A stretch of 64,000 nt of DNA from Sphingobium cloacae (GTDB lineage Bacteria; Pseudomonadota; Alphaproteobacteria; Sphingomonadales; Sphingomonadaceae). The position numbers and the translations under genes are program-made. A model generated the notes under the pieces. The model made no database searches and was not told where the DNA came from. It was given only the letters and a program-made list of their open reading frames with translations. Of this stretch, positions 44,103 through 52,222 are shown in pieces (position 1 is the stretch's first letter; each line of letters opens with the position of its first letter). The DNA is taken from positions 496,001 through 560,000 of the forward strand of contig NZ_AP017655.1 of NCBI RefSeq assembly GCF_002355855.1, read 5' to 3'.

Positions 44103-44492
44103 ATGGCATCCGATGGAAAATTCGCCGACGTCGACCTGTCGATCTTCAAGGAACTCAAGAAGCTCTCCGGCGAGAAGATCAGGCAGGCGCGAAAGGCGCT
44201 CGGTTTGACGCAGCTGGAGGTCGCCACCGAAATGGGCGGAAGCCTGCGCTGGTATCGCGCGATCGAGTCCGGCGATCCGGGGATTAGGCTGGAGGATCAT
44301 CTGATCGCACTGCTCCGGCTCGGTGCATCGACCGCGCATATCGCGCTGCCTGTCCTCTATGCGGGCCAACGCATGCGGTTCCCGCGGCAACTGATCCACG
44401 GTGACCTGGCCAGCATCGAACGCACATGCATTGAGGCGATCTCGGATGCGGTGATCGCCGGGCTGAAACAGGACCTCTCACCCGAATGGTAG
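44103..44492 (+). CDS. HTH (XRE-like) transcriptional regulator
   Basis: The protein has 129 aa from ATG 44103, preceded by GGAGGAAGGACAT. The HTH spans about residues 22-70: GEKIRQARKALGLTQLEVAT, then EMGGSLRWYRAIESGDPG. This is the Cro/CI-type pattern. The C-terminal part is helical (LIHGDLASIERTCIEAIS). It is divergent from the tra operon across an AT-rich region with repeated motifs. It is the most likely regulator of conjugation genes in the window; targets are inferred. Confidence 0.8.
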   Translation: MASDGKFADVDLSIFKELKKLSGEKIRQARKALGLTQLEVATEMGGSLRWYRAIESGDPGIRLEDHLIALLRLGASTAHIALPVLYAGQRMRFPRQLIHGDLASIERTCIEAISDAVIAGLKQDLSPEW

Positions 44493-44565
44493 CGGGACGG
44501 CGGGAAGGACCAGTCATGAAAATTGACGGTCCGGTTCGGGCGTGACGCTGGGACAGGCGGAAAAG

Positions 44566-45234
44566 ATGGCGATCTTTCATTTCCATGTGAATATCATCAG
44601 CCGCGGCGCCGGACGCAGTATCGTCGCGGCCGCGGCATGGCAAAACAGCTGCCGCCTGTACGATGAGCGCTACGGCCGGTTTTCCAATTTCGTGAACAAG
44701 CGGGCGGTTGCCTGGTCTGCGCTGATACTGCCGTCCGGGGGCCCCGCGCAGTGGGAGGATCGCGAGTGTTTCTGGAACGCGCTCGAAGCCGCCGAAATCC
44801 GCAAGGATGCGCAGCTTGGCCGTCAGTTCGACGTGGCGCTGCCCGATGAACTGGACCTGCCGGCGTCGATCGCGGTTCTGCAGCGTTTCGCCAGCGAGAT
44901 ATTTTGCATCGCGGGTTTTGCCGCCGACCTGACACTGATCGAAATGGGCGATACGCCCAGAGGCAAGCGCCACCATGGCTATGTGCTGATACCGACCCGT
45001 CCGATTGTCGACGGCATGTTCGGCCGGAAACCGCGCGAATGGAACAGCCGCGTGAAGCTGCTCGAAATCCGCGCGGCCTGGGCGATGATGCTGAACGATA
45101 AGTTCGCGGCGCTCGGCTATGATGTCCGCGTCGATCATCGGTCCAACGAAGAACGCGGCATCGACGCTCCGCCGGTTAAGCATATCGGCATGGCCCGCAA
45201 GCGTATCGCGGCGCGCGCCCGGCAAACATCCTGA
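44566..45234 (+). CDS. short MobA/MobL-family (MOBQ) relaxase, probably damaged
   Basis: The protein has 222 aa from ATG 44566 (GTG at 44542 is possible). It has the MobA/L start MAIFHFHVNIISRGAGRSIV, AAAAWQN, a candidate catalytic tyrosine in RLYDERYGRFSNF, and the NALEAAEIRKDAQLGRQFDV block. The metal-binding motif III should be HxDxxxxHxH-like; here it reads TPRGKRHHGYVLIPTR and lacks the first histidine and aspartate. It ends at DHRSNEERGIDAPPVKHIG plus a short tail, without the usual C-terminal extension, right at a junction with an MFS gene fragment. It may no longer nick DNA. Confidence 0.75.
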   Translation: MAIFHFHVNIISRGAGRSIVAAAAWQNSCRLYDERYGRFSNFVNKRAVAWSALILPSGGPAQWEDRECFWNALEAAEIRKDAQLGRQFDVALPDELDLPASIAVLQRFASEIFCIAGFAADLTLIEMGDTPRGKRHHGYVLIPTRPIVDGMFGRKPREWNSRVKLLEIRAAWAMMLNDKFAALGYDVRVDHRSNEERGIDAPPVKHIGMARKRIAARARQTS

Positions 45235-45236
45235 CA

Positions 45237-45611
45237 ATAGTCCGTGGCCGGCGCCTCACCGGCGGTGCGGTCCATCATGACGACGGCGAGGGCGGTTGCG
45301 GCGGGCGTGTAGAGGAGAAAATAACCGACTGCACATGCGGCGACGGCAGCGGCAGGGATTGCCGTCGCCATGACCGCTGCCGCCACGGCGAAAACGGCTA
45401 GAAGCTGAACGGCCGCTGCGACAAGAAGTATCCGCCGCCGACCGAGCCTGTTGGCCAGCCACCCGGTGAGCATTGCGGAGGCCATGCCGGCGAGCGGACC
45501 GGTCATGTTGACGATGACGCCGAGACGATCGAGGCTCCACCCCCTCCTGTCAATCAGCGCGCCCGCGATCGCGCGCGGCAGGCCGCCATGCGTCCCGATC
45601 ATTTGTCCCAT
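45237..45611 (-). pseudogene. fragment of an MFS transporter (RhtX/FptX-like)
   Basis: About 115 residues of membrane transporter sequence remain: DRRGWSLDRLGVIVNMTGPL, GWLANRLGRRRILLVAAAVQ (the GRR.R loop of MFS proteins), two or three helices, then DRTAGEAPATDY, where homology stops. The remaining residues up to the stop read as the antisense of the relaxase gene end. Both the first helices and the C-terminal half of a normal 400-aa transporter are missing. The break coincides with the end of the relaxase gene, so a deletion or insertion joined the two. Confidence 0.7.
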
Positions 45612-45990
45612 TCTTCGAGGCCATCAACAACGGCGAGTGGAACGCTGCGAGTCTCTTCCAAGGCGCGACAACGCCAATAGGCTGACAGGCGAAAGCACGA
45701 GATTAGGCAGTGGGTTGCCCAAATATGCGATCTTGGCCTCTTTTTAGGACCAGGATCGAAATGCTAGACTGACGTCGCGTCATGGCCTGCTTGCGCTGCC
45801 CAACAGGCCAGCGATCCATGCGCCATTTCTGCGAGGATTATCCAGACCCACGTTCGCGAGCGCCTGCCCGTCCTGGTCGGCCGGCCATGCGGTCATCGCA
45901 GATCGGCCGGAAGGGAAGGGAGCGGGAGGAGAGAGGAAGCAGCGGACGGTTGGCTGTCCGTGGTTTCCTTTCCTCAACCGGAGCACTGTC
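45612..45990. other. region upstream of xis-int
   Basis: No gene is seen. It holds the third copy of the operator-like motif and presumably the promoter of the excisionase-integrase pair. No clear -10/-35 pair was picked. Confidence 0.5.
45726..45738 (+). promoter_or_regulatory. repeated operator-like motif, copy 3
   Basis: TGCGATCTTGGCC lies within AAATATGCGATCTTGGCCT, matching 17 of 19 positions of copy 2 at 43822-43840. It lies about 250 nt upstream of the xis start. Its placement suggests shared control of transfer and excision genes. Confidence 0.5.
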
Positions 45991-46194
45991 ATGACGGGCG
46001 CGCGCTACGTGCGCATCAAGCGCTTCGCCGAGCTGACCGGCTACACCGAGAAAGCGGTCTATCGAAAGATCGCCGACGGCGTGTGGATTCAGGGCCGCGA
46101 ATATCGCCGCGCTCCCGATGGCAGCATCTGCATCGACCTCGAAGGCTTCCACAAATGGGTAGAAAACGGCCAGGGACTGGCGTCGAGCCGCTGA
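45991..46194 (+). CDS. excisionase / AlpA-like HTH protein
   Basis: The protein has 67 aa. MTGARYVRIKRFAELTGYTE, KAVYRKIADGVWIQGREYR and IDLEGFHKWVENG form a winged helix-turn-helix of the MerR/AlpA/Xis type that binds att DNA and steers the integrase toward excision. It overlaps the integrase start by 40 nt, so they share a transcript. A stretch of CAACCGGAGCACTGTC lies just before the ATG. Confidence 0.8.
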   Translation: MTGARYVRIKRFAELTGYTEKAVYRKIADGVWIQGREYRRAPDGSICIDLEGFHKWVENGQGLASSR

Positions 46195-47291
46195 AAAGCT
46201 GCATTCGCGTCCGCTTCCGCTGGAACGGGCGGCTCTATCGCGAAACGCTCCAGCTCCAACCCACATCCGCTAACATCAAGGCGGCCGAGCGCTTGATGGC
46301 CCGTGTCCATCAGGAAATCGATCTCGGCGTCTTCGATTATGAAAGCACGTTTCCCAAGGGTGATGCCAAACCCGACCGGAACAAATACGCGGGCTTCAAG
46401 ACTTATGCGAAAGAGTGGCTCGCAACGCTCGTAGTCGAGAAATCGACGATGTCCGACTATGTGTCGGCGATCAATAATGTCTGGTCGCCGGCTTTCGGTG
46501 AGCGGCAACTCAAGAGCATCAAGCCGAGCGAGATCAAGAAGGTCATCGCCGACCGGGCGAAGCAGGTCAGCGGCAAGACGATCAACAACAACGTCATTCC
46601 GCTGCGCGGCATCTTCGAGATGGCTCTCGACGACGAGCTGATCGACCGCTCGCCGCTGGAACGGATCAAGAGCCAGAAGCATCAGAAACGCGAGCCGGAC
46701 CCGTTCGACCGGGAAGAGACCGAACGCATCCTCACCTATATGCACGAGCGTTACGACGAGCAGGTCTGGAACTGGTATGAGTTCGCCTTCGGGACCGGCA
46801 TGCGTCCCAGCGAACAGATCGTCGTCCAGTGGCGCGACGTCGACTGGAAGCGCCAGTCCATCCGGGTCGAGCGTGCCCGCGTCCGGGCCGTGGAGAAATC
46901 GACCAAGACCAGGACCGTGCGCGACGTCGATCTTACTCCGCGAATGATGGCCGTGCTTAGACGCCAGAAGGCGCACAGCTTCATGCGGGGGCTCGATTCG
47001 CCGATCTTCATCAACCCGGTCACAAACACGCCGTGGCCGGACGTGCAGGATCAGCGGAAGCTCTATTTCCATCCCGCACTGCGTGCGCTCGGCATCCGCA
47101 GCCGTGATGCCTATCAAACGCGCCACACTTACGCGACGACGGCGCTGATGGGCGGGGTGAACCCGGCCTATATCGCCCGCCAGCTTGGCCACAAGAGCGC
47201 GGCAATGCTGTTCCGGCACTACTCGAAATGGATCGATCACGCGGACTATGGCCGCGAAGCAGCCAAGCTCAATCAGATCTACGGTTCCTGA
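46155..47291 (+). CDS. int: tyrosine recombinase / integrase
   Basis: The protein has 378 aa from ATG 46155. The N-terminal arm-binding region (IRVRFRWNGRLYRETLQLQP, DUF3596-like) and core-binding SAM-like domain (about 70-160) are followed by the catalytic domain: first arginine in FGTGMRPSEQ, then YQTRHTYATTALMGG with the box II histidine replaced by tyrosine, RQLGHKSAAMLFRHY with the histidine and the catalytic tyrosine YSKW. Y for H in box II occurs in this integrase group. It lies 208 nt from the tRNA-Glu 3' end, which identifies its likely target. Confidence 0.93.
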   Translation: MGRKRPGTGVEPLKSCIRVRFRWNGRLYRETLQLQPTSANIKAAERLMARVHQEIDLGVFDYESTFPKGDAKPDRNKYAGFKTYAKEWLATLVVEKSTMSDYVSAINNVWSPAFGERQLKSIKPSEIKKVIADRAKQVSGKTINNNVIPLRGIFEMALDDELIDRSPLERIKSQKHQKREPDPFDREETERILTYMHERYDEQVWNWYEFAFGTGMRPSEQIVVQWRDVDWKRQSIRVERARVRAVEKSTKTRTVRDVDLTPRMMAVLRRQKAHSFMRGLDSPIFINPVTNTPWPDVQDQRKLYFHPALRALGIRSRDAYQTRHTYATTALMGGVNPAYIARQLGHKSAAMLFRHYSKWIDHADYGREAAKLNQIYGS

Positions 47292-47499
47292 CGCGGATGT
47301 CTGGCTGGTCTGTGGGGAGGGCTTGCCTGTCGGTGGCGGCTGCCGCGAACGAATCCCTCGTCTACTGGGCAGCTATTGAGGTGATCTAAAAGAGCCTGGA
47401 ACGGGGGCTGGGGTGGCCTCGAAAAACGCCAAATGTGCCACGAAAGTGCCACGGAAACCGCATTTTCGCGATTCCCCCTAACAATATCAACTACTTAGC
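47292..47499. other. element end with candidate integrase arm sites
   Basis: The region holds no gene. It contains tandem direct repeats GTGCCACG at 47435 and 47446 (11-nt spacing) and leads directly into the tRNA-Glu 3' end. Such short repeats near attachment sites often are arm-type integrase sites. Confidence 0.5.
47435..47457. repeat. tandem GTGCCACG repeats, putative integrase arm sites
   Basis: GTGCCACGAAA followed by GTGCCACGGAAA, repeated with an 11-nt period, about 45-65 nt from the tRNA 3' end. This is positional evidence only. Confidence 0.4.
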
Positions 47500-47520
47500 T
47501 GGTGACCCCTACGGGAATCG
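47500..47520. other. attachment site region (att) at the tRNA-Glu 3' end
   Basis: The tRNA 3' segment with its T-arm and acceptor, GGTGACCCCTACGGGAATCG on the plus strand, is the probable core of integration, since the element lies directly against it and the tRNA is intact. The matching left repeat is not in the window. Confidence 0.55.
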
Positions 47521-47574
47521 AACCCGTGTTTCAGCCGTGAGAGGGCCGCGTCCTGACCGCTAGACGAAGGGGCC
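47500..47574 (-). tRNA. tRNA-Glu (CTC)
   Basis: Read on the minus strand, the gene begins GGCCCCTTCGTC and ends AGGGGTCACCA, with the CCA encoded. The acceptor stem pairs over 7 bp with one G-T pair. The anticodon loop reads CTCTCAC with anticodon CTC at 47539-47541. The T-loop TTCGATT is canonical. The overall layout matches E. coli tRNA-Glu closely. Confidence 0.95.
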
Positions 47575-47870
47575 ATGATCGCATGTGGGCGATCGGCAGG
47601 CGGTGGCGATTAAGCGCGCGGCCGGCCCGCGTCAAGCGAAACCGCCGCGATCGTTCCTTCCCGGCACATAAAAAACCACCCCATGCGATTCGCACGGGGT
47701 GGCCAGGTTCAGGGAGGAGACGCCTCCAAAGGGGGAGGCGCCCATACGACGCACCCGAAAGGGGGGCAGGTGGCCGTATGTTTCGAAGATAGGGGACGTT
47801 GCGTTTTCTTTCAAGAGGAATGCAACGCCCCTCCTATCAATTATTTGTCGCGGTCCTTGCGGACGCCTTT
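47575..47870. other. gene-free region between tRNA-Glu and sapC with several hairpins
   Basis: It contains the sapC terminator at 47670-47702, a stem CGCCTCC/GGAGGCG at 47721-47740, and a longer-range pairing CATACG (47743-47748) with CGTATG (47775-47780). No coding frame looks real. Confidence 0.5.
47670..47702 (-). terminator. intrinsic terminator of sapC
   Basis: On the minus strand a stem CCACCCC/GGGGTGG, extended by TGC/GCA across one mismatch with a 5-nt loop, is followed by six T residues. The position, downstream of the sapC stop, fits rho-independent termination. Confidence 0.8.
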
Positions 47871-48656
47871 TCAGGCGTTCGCGGCCTGCGGCACGTCGGC
47901 GCCCGCGATCGGGCCCTTGCCCTGCTGGACCTGCGCCTCGAAAATCTCGCGCATCAGTTGCAGCGAGAAGAGGTGGGAGTGGATCAGCGGAAGCATGCCG
48001 CTCTGGTTGATCTTGCGGAGCTGGTCGCCGCGCAGGTCGCGCAGCTTTTCCTCATTCACCATGCGGAAGCCGCGATAGATGAAGGGCTGGTCGCTGCCGG
48101 GCACCTGGATGGCGACTTCGCCGTCCATCAACAGGTCCAGTTCCTGAAGCTCGCGGACGAACTGGCCGGTGCGCGCCGCCGCCTGCTCGAAATCCTCGCA
48201 GAATTTGAGCACGCCCTGCGTCAGTTCGGAGGGTTTGCCCTCCTCGAACAGCGGCTGCCCGTCCTCGAACGCGCCCAGCGCCTCGCTGGTGGGGTCGAAG
48301 CAGAGCGAAAGCTCGTCGCTGTCCGGGCGCAGCTTGGCCAGCATCCAGGGATAGCGGCGGACATAGGCGGGAACATAAGCCGGGCCGCGCAGCTTGCCTT
48401 CCTCGTCGAGGAAGATGTTGACCCCTTCGTTGAGGCCCATCAGCGCCAGCGGCACCGAATCCTCGCCCGCCGAGAAGATGATCGGCAGGAAACGCTGGGC
48501 GGCGACGAATTCGTCGACGGTGAGCGGCACCGCATGCTGGTCCTTCAGGAACGGCGCGGCGTCCAGCGCGCGGCTGCGGTAATCGGCATGATCCGCGCTG
48601 CTGAGCGGCAGCAGGTCGTTGTAGAAGATGGGAAGGCCGGTCGGTGCGCTTGCCAT
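47871..48656 (-). CDS. SapC family protein
   Basis: The protein has 261 aa, begins MASAPTGLPIFYNDLLPLSS, and shows the SapC-family features ALDAAPFLKDQHAVPLTVDE, QRFLPIIFSAGEDSVPLALM and YVRRYPWMLAKL. This family was named from an S-layer secretion locus of Campylobacter, but its biochemical role is uncertain; it is common in sphingomonads. It has no signal peptide. It is the first core gene after the tRNA. Confidence 0.85.
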   Translation of the reverse strand: MASAPTGLPIFYNDLLPLSSADHADYRSRALDAAPFLKDQHAVPLTVDEFVAAQRFLPIIFSAGEDSVPLALMGLNEGVNIFLDEEGKLRGPAYVPAYVRRYPWMLAKLRPDSDELSLCFDPTSEALGAFEDGQPLFEEGKPSELTQGVLKFCEDFEQAAARTGQFVRELQELDLLMDGEVAIQVPGSDQPFIYRGFRMVNEEKLRDLRGDQLRKINQSGMLPLIHSHLFSLQLMREIFEAQVQQGKGPIAGADVPQAANA

Positions 48657-48775
48657 GATATGCGTTCCATTCGTTCAAAGGCGGCCGTTGGAAAGGCGCC
48701 GCCGGGCTGCAATATTGGCTGAGCGCAGTAGAGCCCTTGGCCGCGCGAGGCAATTGCTTTGTCGATGCGCGGTCT

Positions 48776-50215
48776 TCAGCCTTCGCCGGCGCGGGGGATG
48801 AGCTTGTCCGGGTTCATGATGCCCCTGGGGTCGAGCGCGGCCTTGATGGCGCGCATCGCCGCGATCCGCGCCGGGGAGGAGAGGCGGCCCAGCTCGGCCC
48901 GCTTCATCTGCCCGATGCCATGTTCGGCCGAGATCGACCCGCCCGCCGCGACCACGGCGTCATGGACGAAGGCGTTGATGGCCTGGCCCTGCCGGGCGAT
49001 CCATGCCGGGCCATCCGCGGTTCCCCTGGGCGCGCGGACGTGGAAATGCACGTTGCCGTCGCCCAGATGGCCGAAGGAGGAGGCGGTCGTGCCGGGGAAG
49101 GCGCGCTCGGCCGCGTCCGCCGCCTCGACCATGAAGGCGGGCATCCGGGCGACGGGCACGCTGATGTCATATTGCAGGGCGGGGCCTTGCGCGCGTTCCG
49201 CTTCGGACAGGGATTCGCGGATGCGCCAGAAGGCTTGCGCCTGCGCCTCGTTGGCGGCGACGGCGGCATCTACCGCGATGCCGCGCTCCAATGCCTGCGC
49301 CAGGGCGTCTTCCAGCCGTTCGGCGGGACCGGGCTCGCGCATGTCGGCATGGTCGACTTCGATCAGCACATGCCATGGCGCGCGGGTGGCGATGGGGCAG
49401 CGCGCGCCGGGAATATGGGACAGCACATGGCCCAGGCCGTCGTCGGCGATGATCTCGAACCCTTCCACGCTGTCGCCCAGCCGCGCCTCGGCCAGGCGCA
49501 GTAGGGCAAGCGCGTCCGCCGGCGACCGGACGCCGGCCCAGCCCACCGCCCGCGCCGCGATGGCGGGGACGAGGCGCAGCGATGCGGCGGTGACGATCCC
49601 CAGCGTCCCTTCCGCGCCGATCAGCAATTGCCTGAGGTCATAGCCGCGATTGTCCTTCTTGAGGGCGTCGAGCCCTTCGAAGACGCTGCCGTCGGGCAAC
49701 ACCGCCTCGATCCCCGCCACCAGCGCGCGCATGGTGCCGTGGCGCAGCACCTGCGTCCCCCCCGCATTGGTGGAGACGAGGCCGCCGATGGTCGCCGACC
49801 CCTTCGCGCCGAGGCTGAGCGGGAAGCGGCGGCCCACCACCTCGGCTGCTTCGTGCAGGTGGGAGAGGATCACGCCCGCCTCGCAGATCGCCAGATCATC
49901 GTCGGGCGACAGGCTGCGGATGCGGTTCATGCGGCGAAGCGAAAGGATCAGCGCGCTGCCGTCGGCGGGCGGCGTCGCGCCCCCCACCATCGACGTGTTC
50001 CCGCCCTGCGGCACCAGCGGAACGCCCAGTTCCGACGCCAGCGCCACCGCCGCGGCGACCTCCTGCGTGGAGGCGGGCGCGAGGATCGCCGCCGCCGCGC
50101 CATGGAACCGGCCCCGCCAGTCGGTGAGCCATGGGGCGATGTCGTCCCTGTCCGTGATGACGCCCCTGGGGCCGAGCAGGGCGGCAAAACGGTCGATGAT
50201 GCTTTGTCCCGTCAT
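48776..50215 (-). CDS. FAD-linked oxidase (D-2-hydroxyacid / D-lactate dehydrogenase-like)
   Basis: The protein has 479 aa. FAD-binding domain type 4 (about 40-215) includes VPLVPQGGNTSMVGGATPP, ICEAGVILSHLHEAAE and SLGAKGSATIGGLVSTNAGG. The FAD-oxidase C-terminal domain (about 220-470) includes SFGHLGDGNVHFHVRAPRG and SISAEHGIGQMKRAELG. These are conserved in GlcD/D-2-hydroxyglutarate dehydrogenase proteins, which oxidise D-2-hydroxyacids. The specific substrate is not readable. It is a single gene on the minus strand, upstream of sapC. Confidence 0.9.
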   Translation of the reverse strand: MTGQSIIDRFAALLGPRGVITDRDDIAPWLTDWRGRFHGAAAAILAPASTQEVAAAVALASELGVPLVPQGGNTSMVGGATPPADGSALILSLRRMNRIRSLSPDDDLAICEAGVILSHLHEAAEVVGRRFPLSLGAKGSATIGGLVSTNAGGTQVLRHGTMRALVAGIEAVLPDGSVFEGLDALKKDNRGYDLRQLLIGAEGTLGIVTAASLRLVPAIAARAVGWAGVRSPADALALLRLAEARLGDSVEGFEIIADDGLGHVLSHIPGARCPIATRAPWHVLIEVDHADMREPGPAERLEDALAQALERGIAVDAAVAANEAQAQAFWRIRESLSEAERAQGPALQYDISVPVARMPAFMVEAADAAERAFPGTTASSFGHLGDGNVHFHVRAPRGTADGPAWIARQGQAINAFVHDAVVAAGGSISAEHGIGQMKRAELGRLSSPARIAAMRAIKAALDPRGIMNPDKLIPRAGEG

Positions 50216-50295
50216 GGAAACTGTCCTATGCCCCGGAGTTCATCGGTTGTTCAACCGGTGAGCGATAGCATGGCTTTCCCAAAAAGGGGTTCGGC

Positions 50296-50730
50296 TTGTT
50301 TCATTCCCTTCTGCTGCTGCTGGTCGCGCCGGCCGATGCATCGACGCAATGGGCGCAGTTGACCATCGAGCGGCGCGTCATCATTCGCGTGCCCATGGCG
50401 CGCAAGGGCAAGGCGCCCGTGCGAATCGCGCCCCAGGCCAAGGATGCGTGGCGGGAAAAGAAAGGCCCCCGCTGCATCGCGCTCCAGTCGATTCGGTCGG
50501 CCAGCATCGTGGTCGCCAACGGGGTCGACCTCATTCTGGCGGACGATCATCGCTATCGGGCGCGGCTGGAGCGGGGATGCGACGCCACGGGCTTCTATTC
50601 CGGTTTCTATGTCGAGCCGCACGAGGACGGGTCGCTCTGTTCGGGCCGGGACGAGTTGCAGGCGCGCAGTGGCCTCAGCTGCGGCATCGACGGCTTCAGG
50701 CGGCTGGTCGCGCAGGACGCGGACGACTGA
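50296..50730 (+). CDS. hypothetical exported protein
   Basis: The protein has 144 aa from a TTG start preceded by AAAAAGGGG. A short hydrophobic leader (FHSLLLLLVAPADAS) is followed by a small domain with IERRVIIRVPM, CIALQSIRSASIVVANGVDL, and four cysteines (GPRCIAL, LERGCDATGF, DGSLCSGRD, GLSCGIDGF). No family is recognised. It precedes the DEAD-box gene by 136 nt on the same strand. Confidence 0.65.
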   Translation: MFHSLLLLLVAPADASTQWAQLTIERRVIIRVPMARKGKAPVRIAPQAKDAWREKKGPRCIALQSIRSASIVVANGVDLILADDHRYRARLERGCDATGFYSGFYVEPHEDGSLCSGRDELQARSGLSCGIDGFRRLVAQDADD

Positions 50731-50866
50731 ACCGGGAAGGCGGGGCGGGGCGCAAACAGCCCGGCGATGCGCGATTTTCTTGACAAGACGCCAATATTTA
50801 CGCAAGGCGCGCGCGATTTATGCCGCATTTTCGCGGCGCTTCATTTTCCTGCATCGGACCGCTTGA

Positions 50867-52222
50867 ATGACTTTTGCCGATCTCGGCCTTTCCGACGAAT
50901 TGCTCAAGGCCGTGGCCGAGTCCGGTTACGACACGCCCACGCCGATTCAGGCGCAGGCCATTCCACCCGTGCTGATGATGAAGGACATCATCGGCATCGC
51001 CCAGACCGGCACGGGCAAGACGGCGAGCTTCGTGCTGCCGATGATCGACATCCTCGCCCATGGCCGCGCCCGCGCGCTGATGCCGCGCAGCCTGATCCTG
51101 GAGCCGACCCGCGAACTCGCCGCGCAGGTGGCGGAGAATTTCGAGAAATACGGCAAATATCACAAGCTTTCCATGGCGCTGCTGATCGGCGGCGTGCAGA
51201 TGGGCGATCAGGTGAAGGCGCTGGAAAAGGGCGTTGACGTGTTGATCGCCACGCCGGGCCGTCTGATGGACCTGTTCCAGCGCGGCAAGATATTGCTGAA
51301 CGGCTGTTCGATGCTGGTCATCGACGAGGCGGACCGGATGCTCGACATGGGCTTCATCCCCGACATCGAGGAAATCTGCACCAAGCTCCCGGCGCAGCGG
51401 CAGACATTATTGTTCTCCGCGACCATGCCCGCGCCGATCAAGAAGCTGGCCGACCGCTTCCTCTCCAACCCCAAGTCGATCGAGGTGGCGCGCCCCGCGA
51501 CCGCCTCCACCAACATCGCGCAGCATCTGGTGAAGGTCGATTCGCGCAAGAAGCGCGACGTGCTCCGCAAGATGCTGGCGGCGGAGGATGTCACGAGCGC
51601 GGTCATCTTCTGCAATCGCAAGACCACGGTGCGCGACCTCAACAAGAGCCTCCAGCGCCACGGCTTCCGTTCGGGCGAGATTCATGGCGACATCGACCAG
51701 TCGGCGCGCATCGCCGAGCTGGAGCGTTTCCGCACCGGCGACGTGAACATCCTCGTCGCCTCCGACGTGGCCGCGCGCGGGCTGGACATCAAGGGCGTCA
51801 GCCATGTGTTCAACTTCGACGCGCCATGGCATCCCGACGACTATGTGCACCGGATCGGGCGCACCGGCCGGGCGGGCGCGAAGGGCGTCGCCTACACCTT
51901 CGTCACCGCCGAGGATGCGGAGGCGATCGACAATATCCAGAAGCTGATCGGCCAGAAGATCGAGACGATCGGCGCGCCCGCCGCGCAGGCGGAGCAGCAG
52001 GAAGAGCGTCGCGAGGAAAAACCGCGCGGCCGGGATCGGAAAGGCCCCGACCGCAAGAGCGATGACCGCAAGAGCGAAGACAGGAAACCCGCCCGCCGTC
52101 CCGAACCCGCGCCGGCCAGGGAACCGTCCCGCCCCCGCCGCCCCGAACCTGTGGACGAAGGCCCGGACGAGGGCTGGAACGGACCCGTCCCGGAATTCCT
52201 GTCGGTCAGCTTCGGACTCTGA
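50867..52222 (+). CDS. DEAD-box RNA helicase (RhlE-like)
   Basis: The protein has 451 aa with all helicase motifs: the Q-motif ESGYDTPTPIQAQAIPP, Walker A AQTGTGKTAS, PTRELAAQV, TPGRLMDL, DEADRMLDMGF, SATMP, ARGLDIKGV and HRIGRTGRAG. The C-terminus from about 380 is a low-complexity tail of Arg, Lys, Asp, Pro and Glu. Bacterial members remodel RNA in ribosome assembly, cold response and mRNA turnover. It is probably monocistronic. Confidence 0.95.
   Translation: MTFADLGLSDELLKAVAESGYDTPTPIQAQAIPPVLMMKDIIGIAQTGTGKTASFVLPMIDILAHGRARALMPRSLILEPTRELAAQVAENFEKYGKYHKLSMALLIGGVQMGDQVKALEKGVDVLIATPGRLMDLFQRGKILLNGCSMLVIDEADRMLDMGFIPDIEEICTKLPAQRQTLLFSATMPAPIKKLADRFLSNPKSIEVARPATASTNIAQHLVKVDSRKKRDVLRKMLAAEDVTSAVIFCNRKTTVRDLNKSLQRHGFRSGEIHGDIDQSARIAELERFRTGDVNILVASDVAARGLDIKGVSHVFNFDAPWHPDDYVHRIGRTGRAGAKGVAYTFVTAEDAEAIDNIQKLIGQKIETIGAPAAQAEQQEERREEKPRGRDRKGPDRKSDDRKSEDRKPARRPEPAPAREPSRPRRPEPVDEGPDEGWNGPVPEFLSVSFGL

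Larger units (their letters stand above)
16860..47499. mobile_element. integrative and conjugative element (right part) integrated at tRNA-Glu
   Basis: A tyrosine integrase and excisionase lie 208 nt from the 3' end of an intact tRNA-Glu, and a complete set of F-type mating-pair genes lies to their left. The right boundary is the tRNA 3' end, since everything beyond is core chromosome. The left boundary given is only the first gene that looks element-like. No direct repeat of the tRNA 3' end was seen elsewhere in the window, so the true left end may lie before base 1 and the metabolic and exporter genes at 1-16.6 kb may be cargo. Confidence 0.75.

Noticed and set aside
1..47499. A left attachment repeat of the tRNA-Glu 3' end
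   Set aside because: I scanned the intergenic regions by eye for GGTGACCCC and GGGAATCGAACC-type sequence and found no convincing copy, so no left boundary is claimed.
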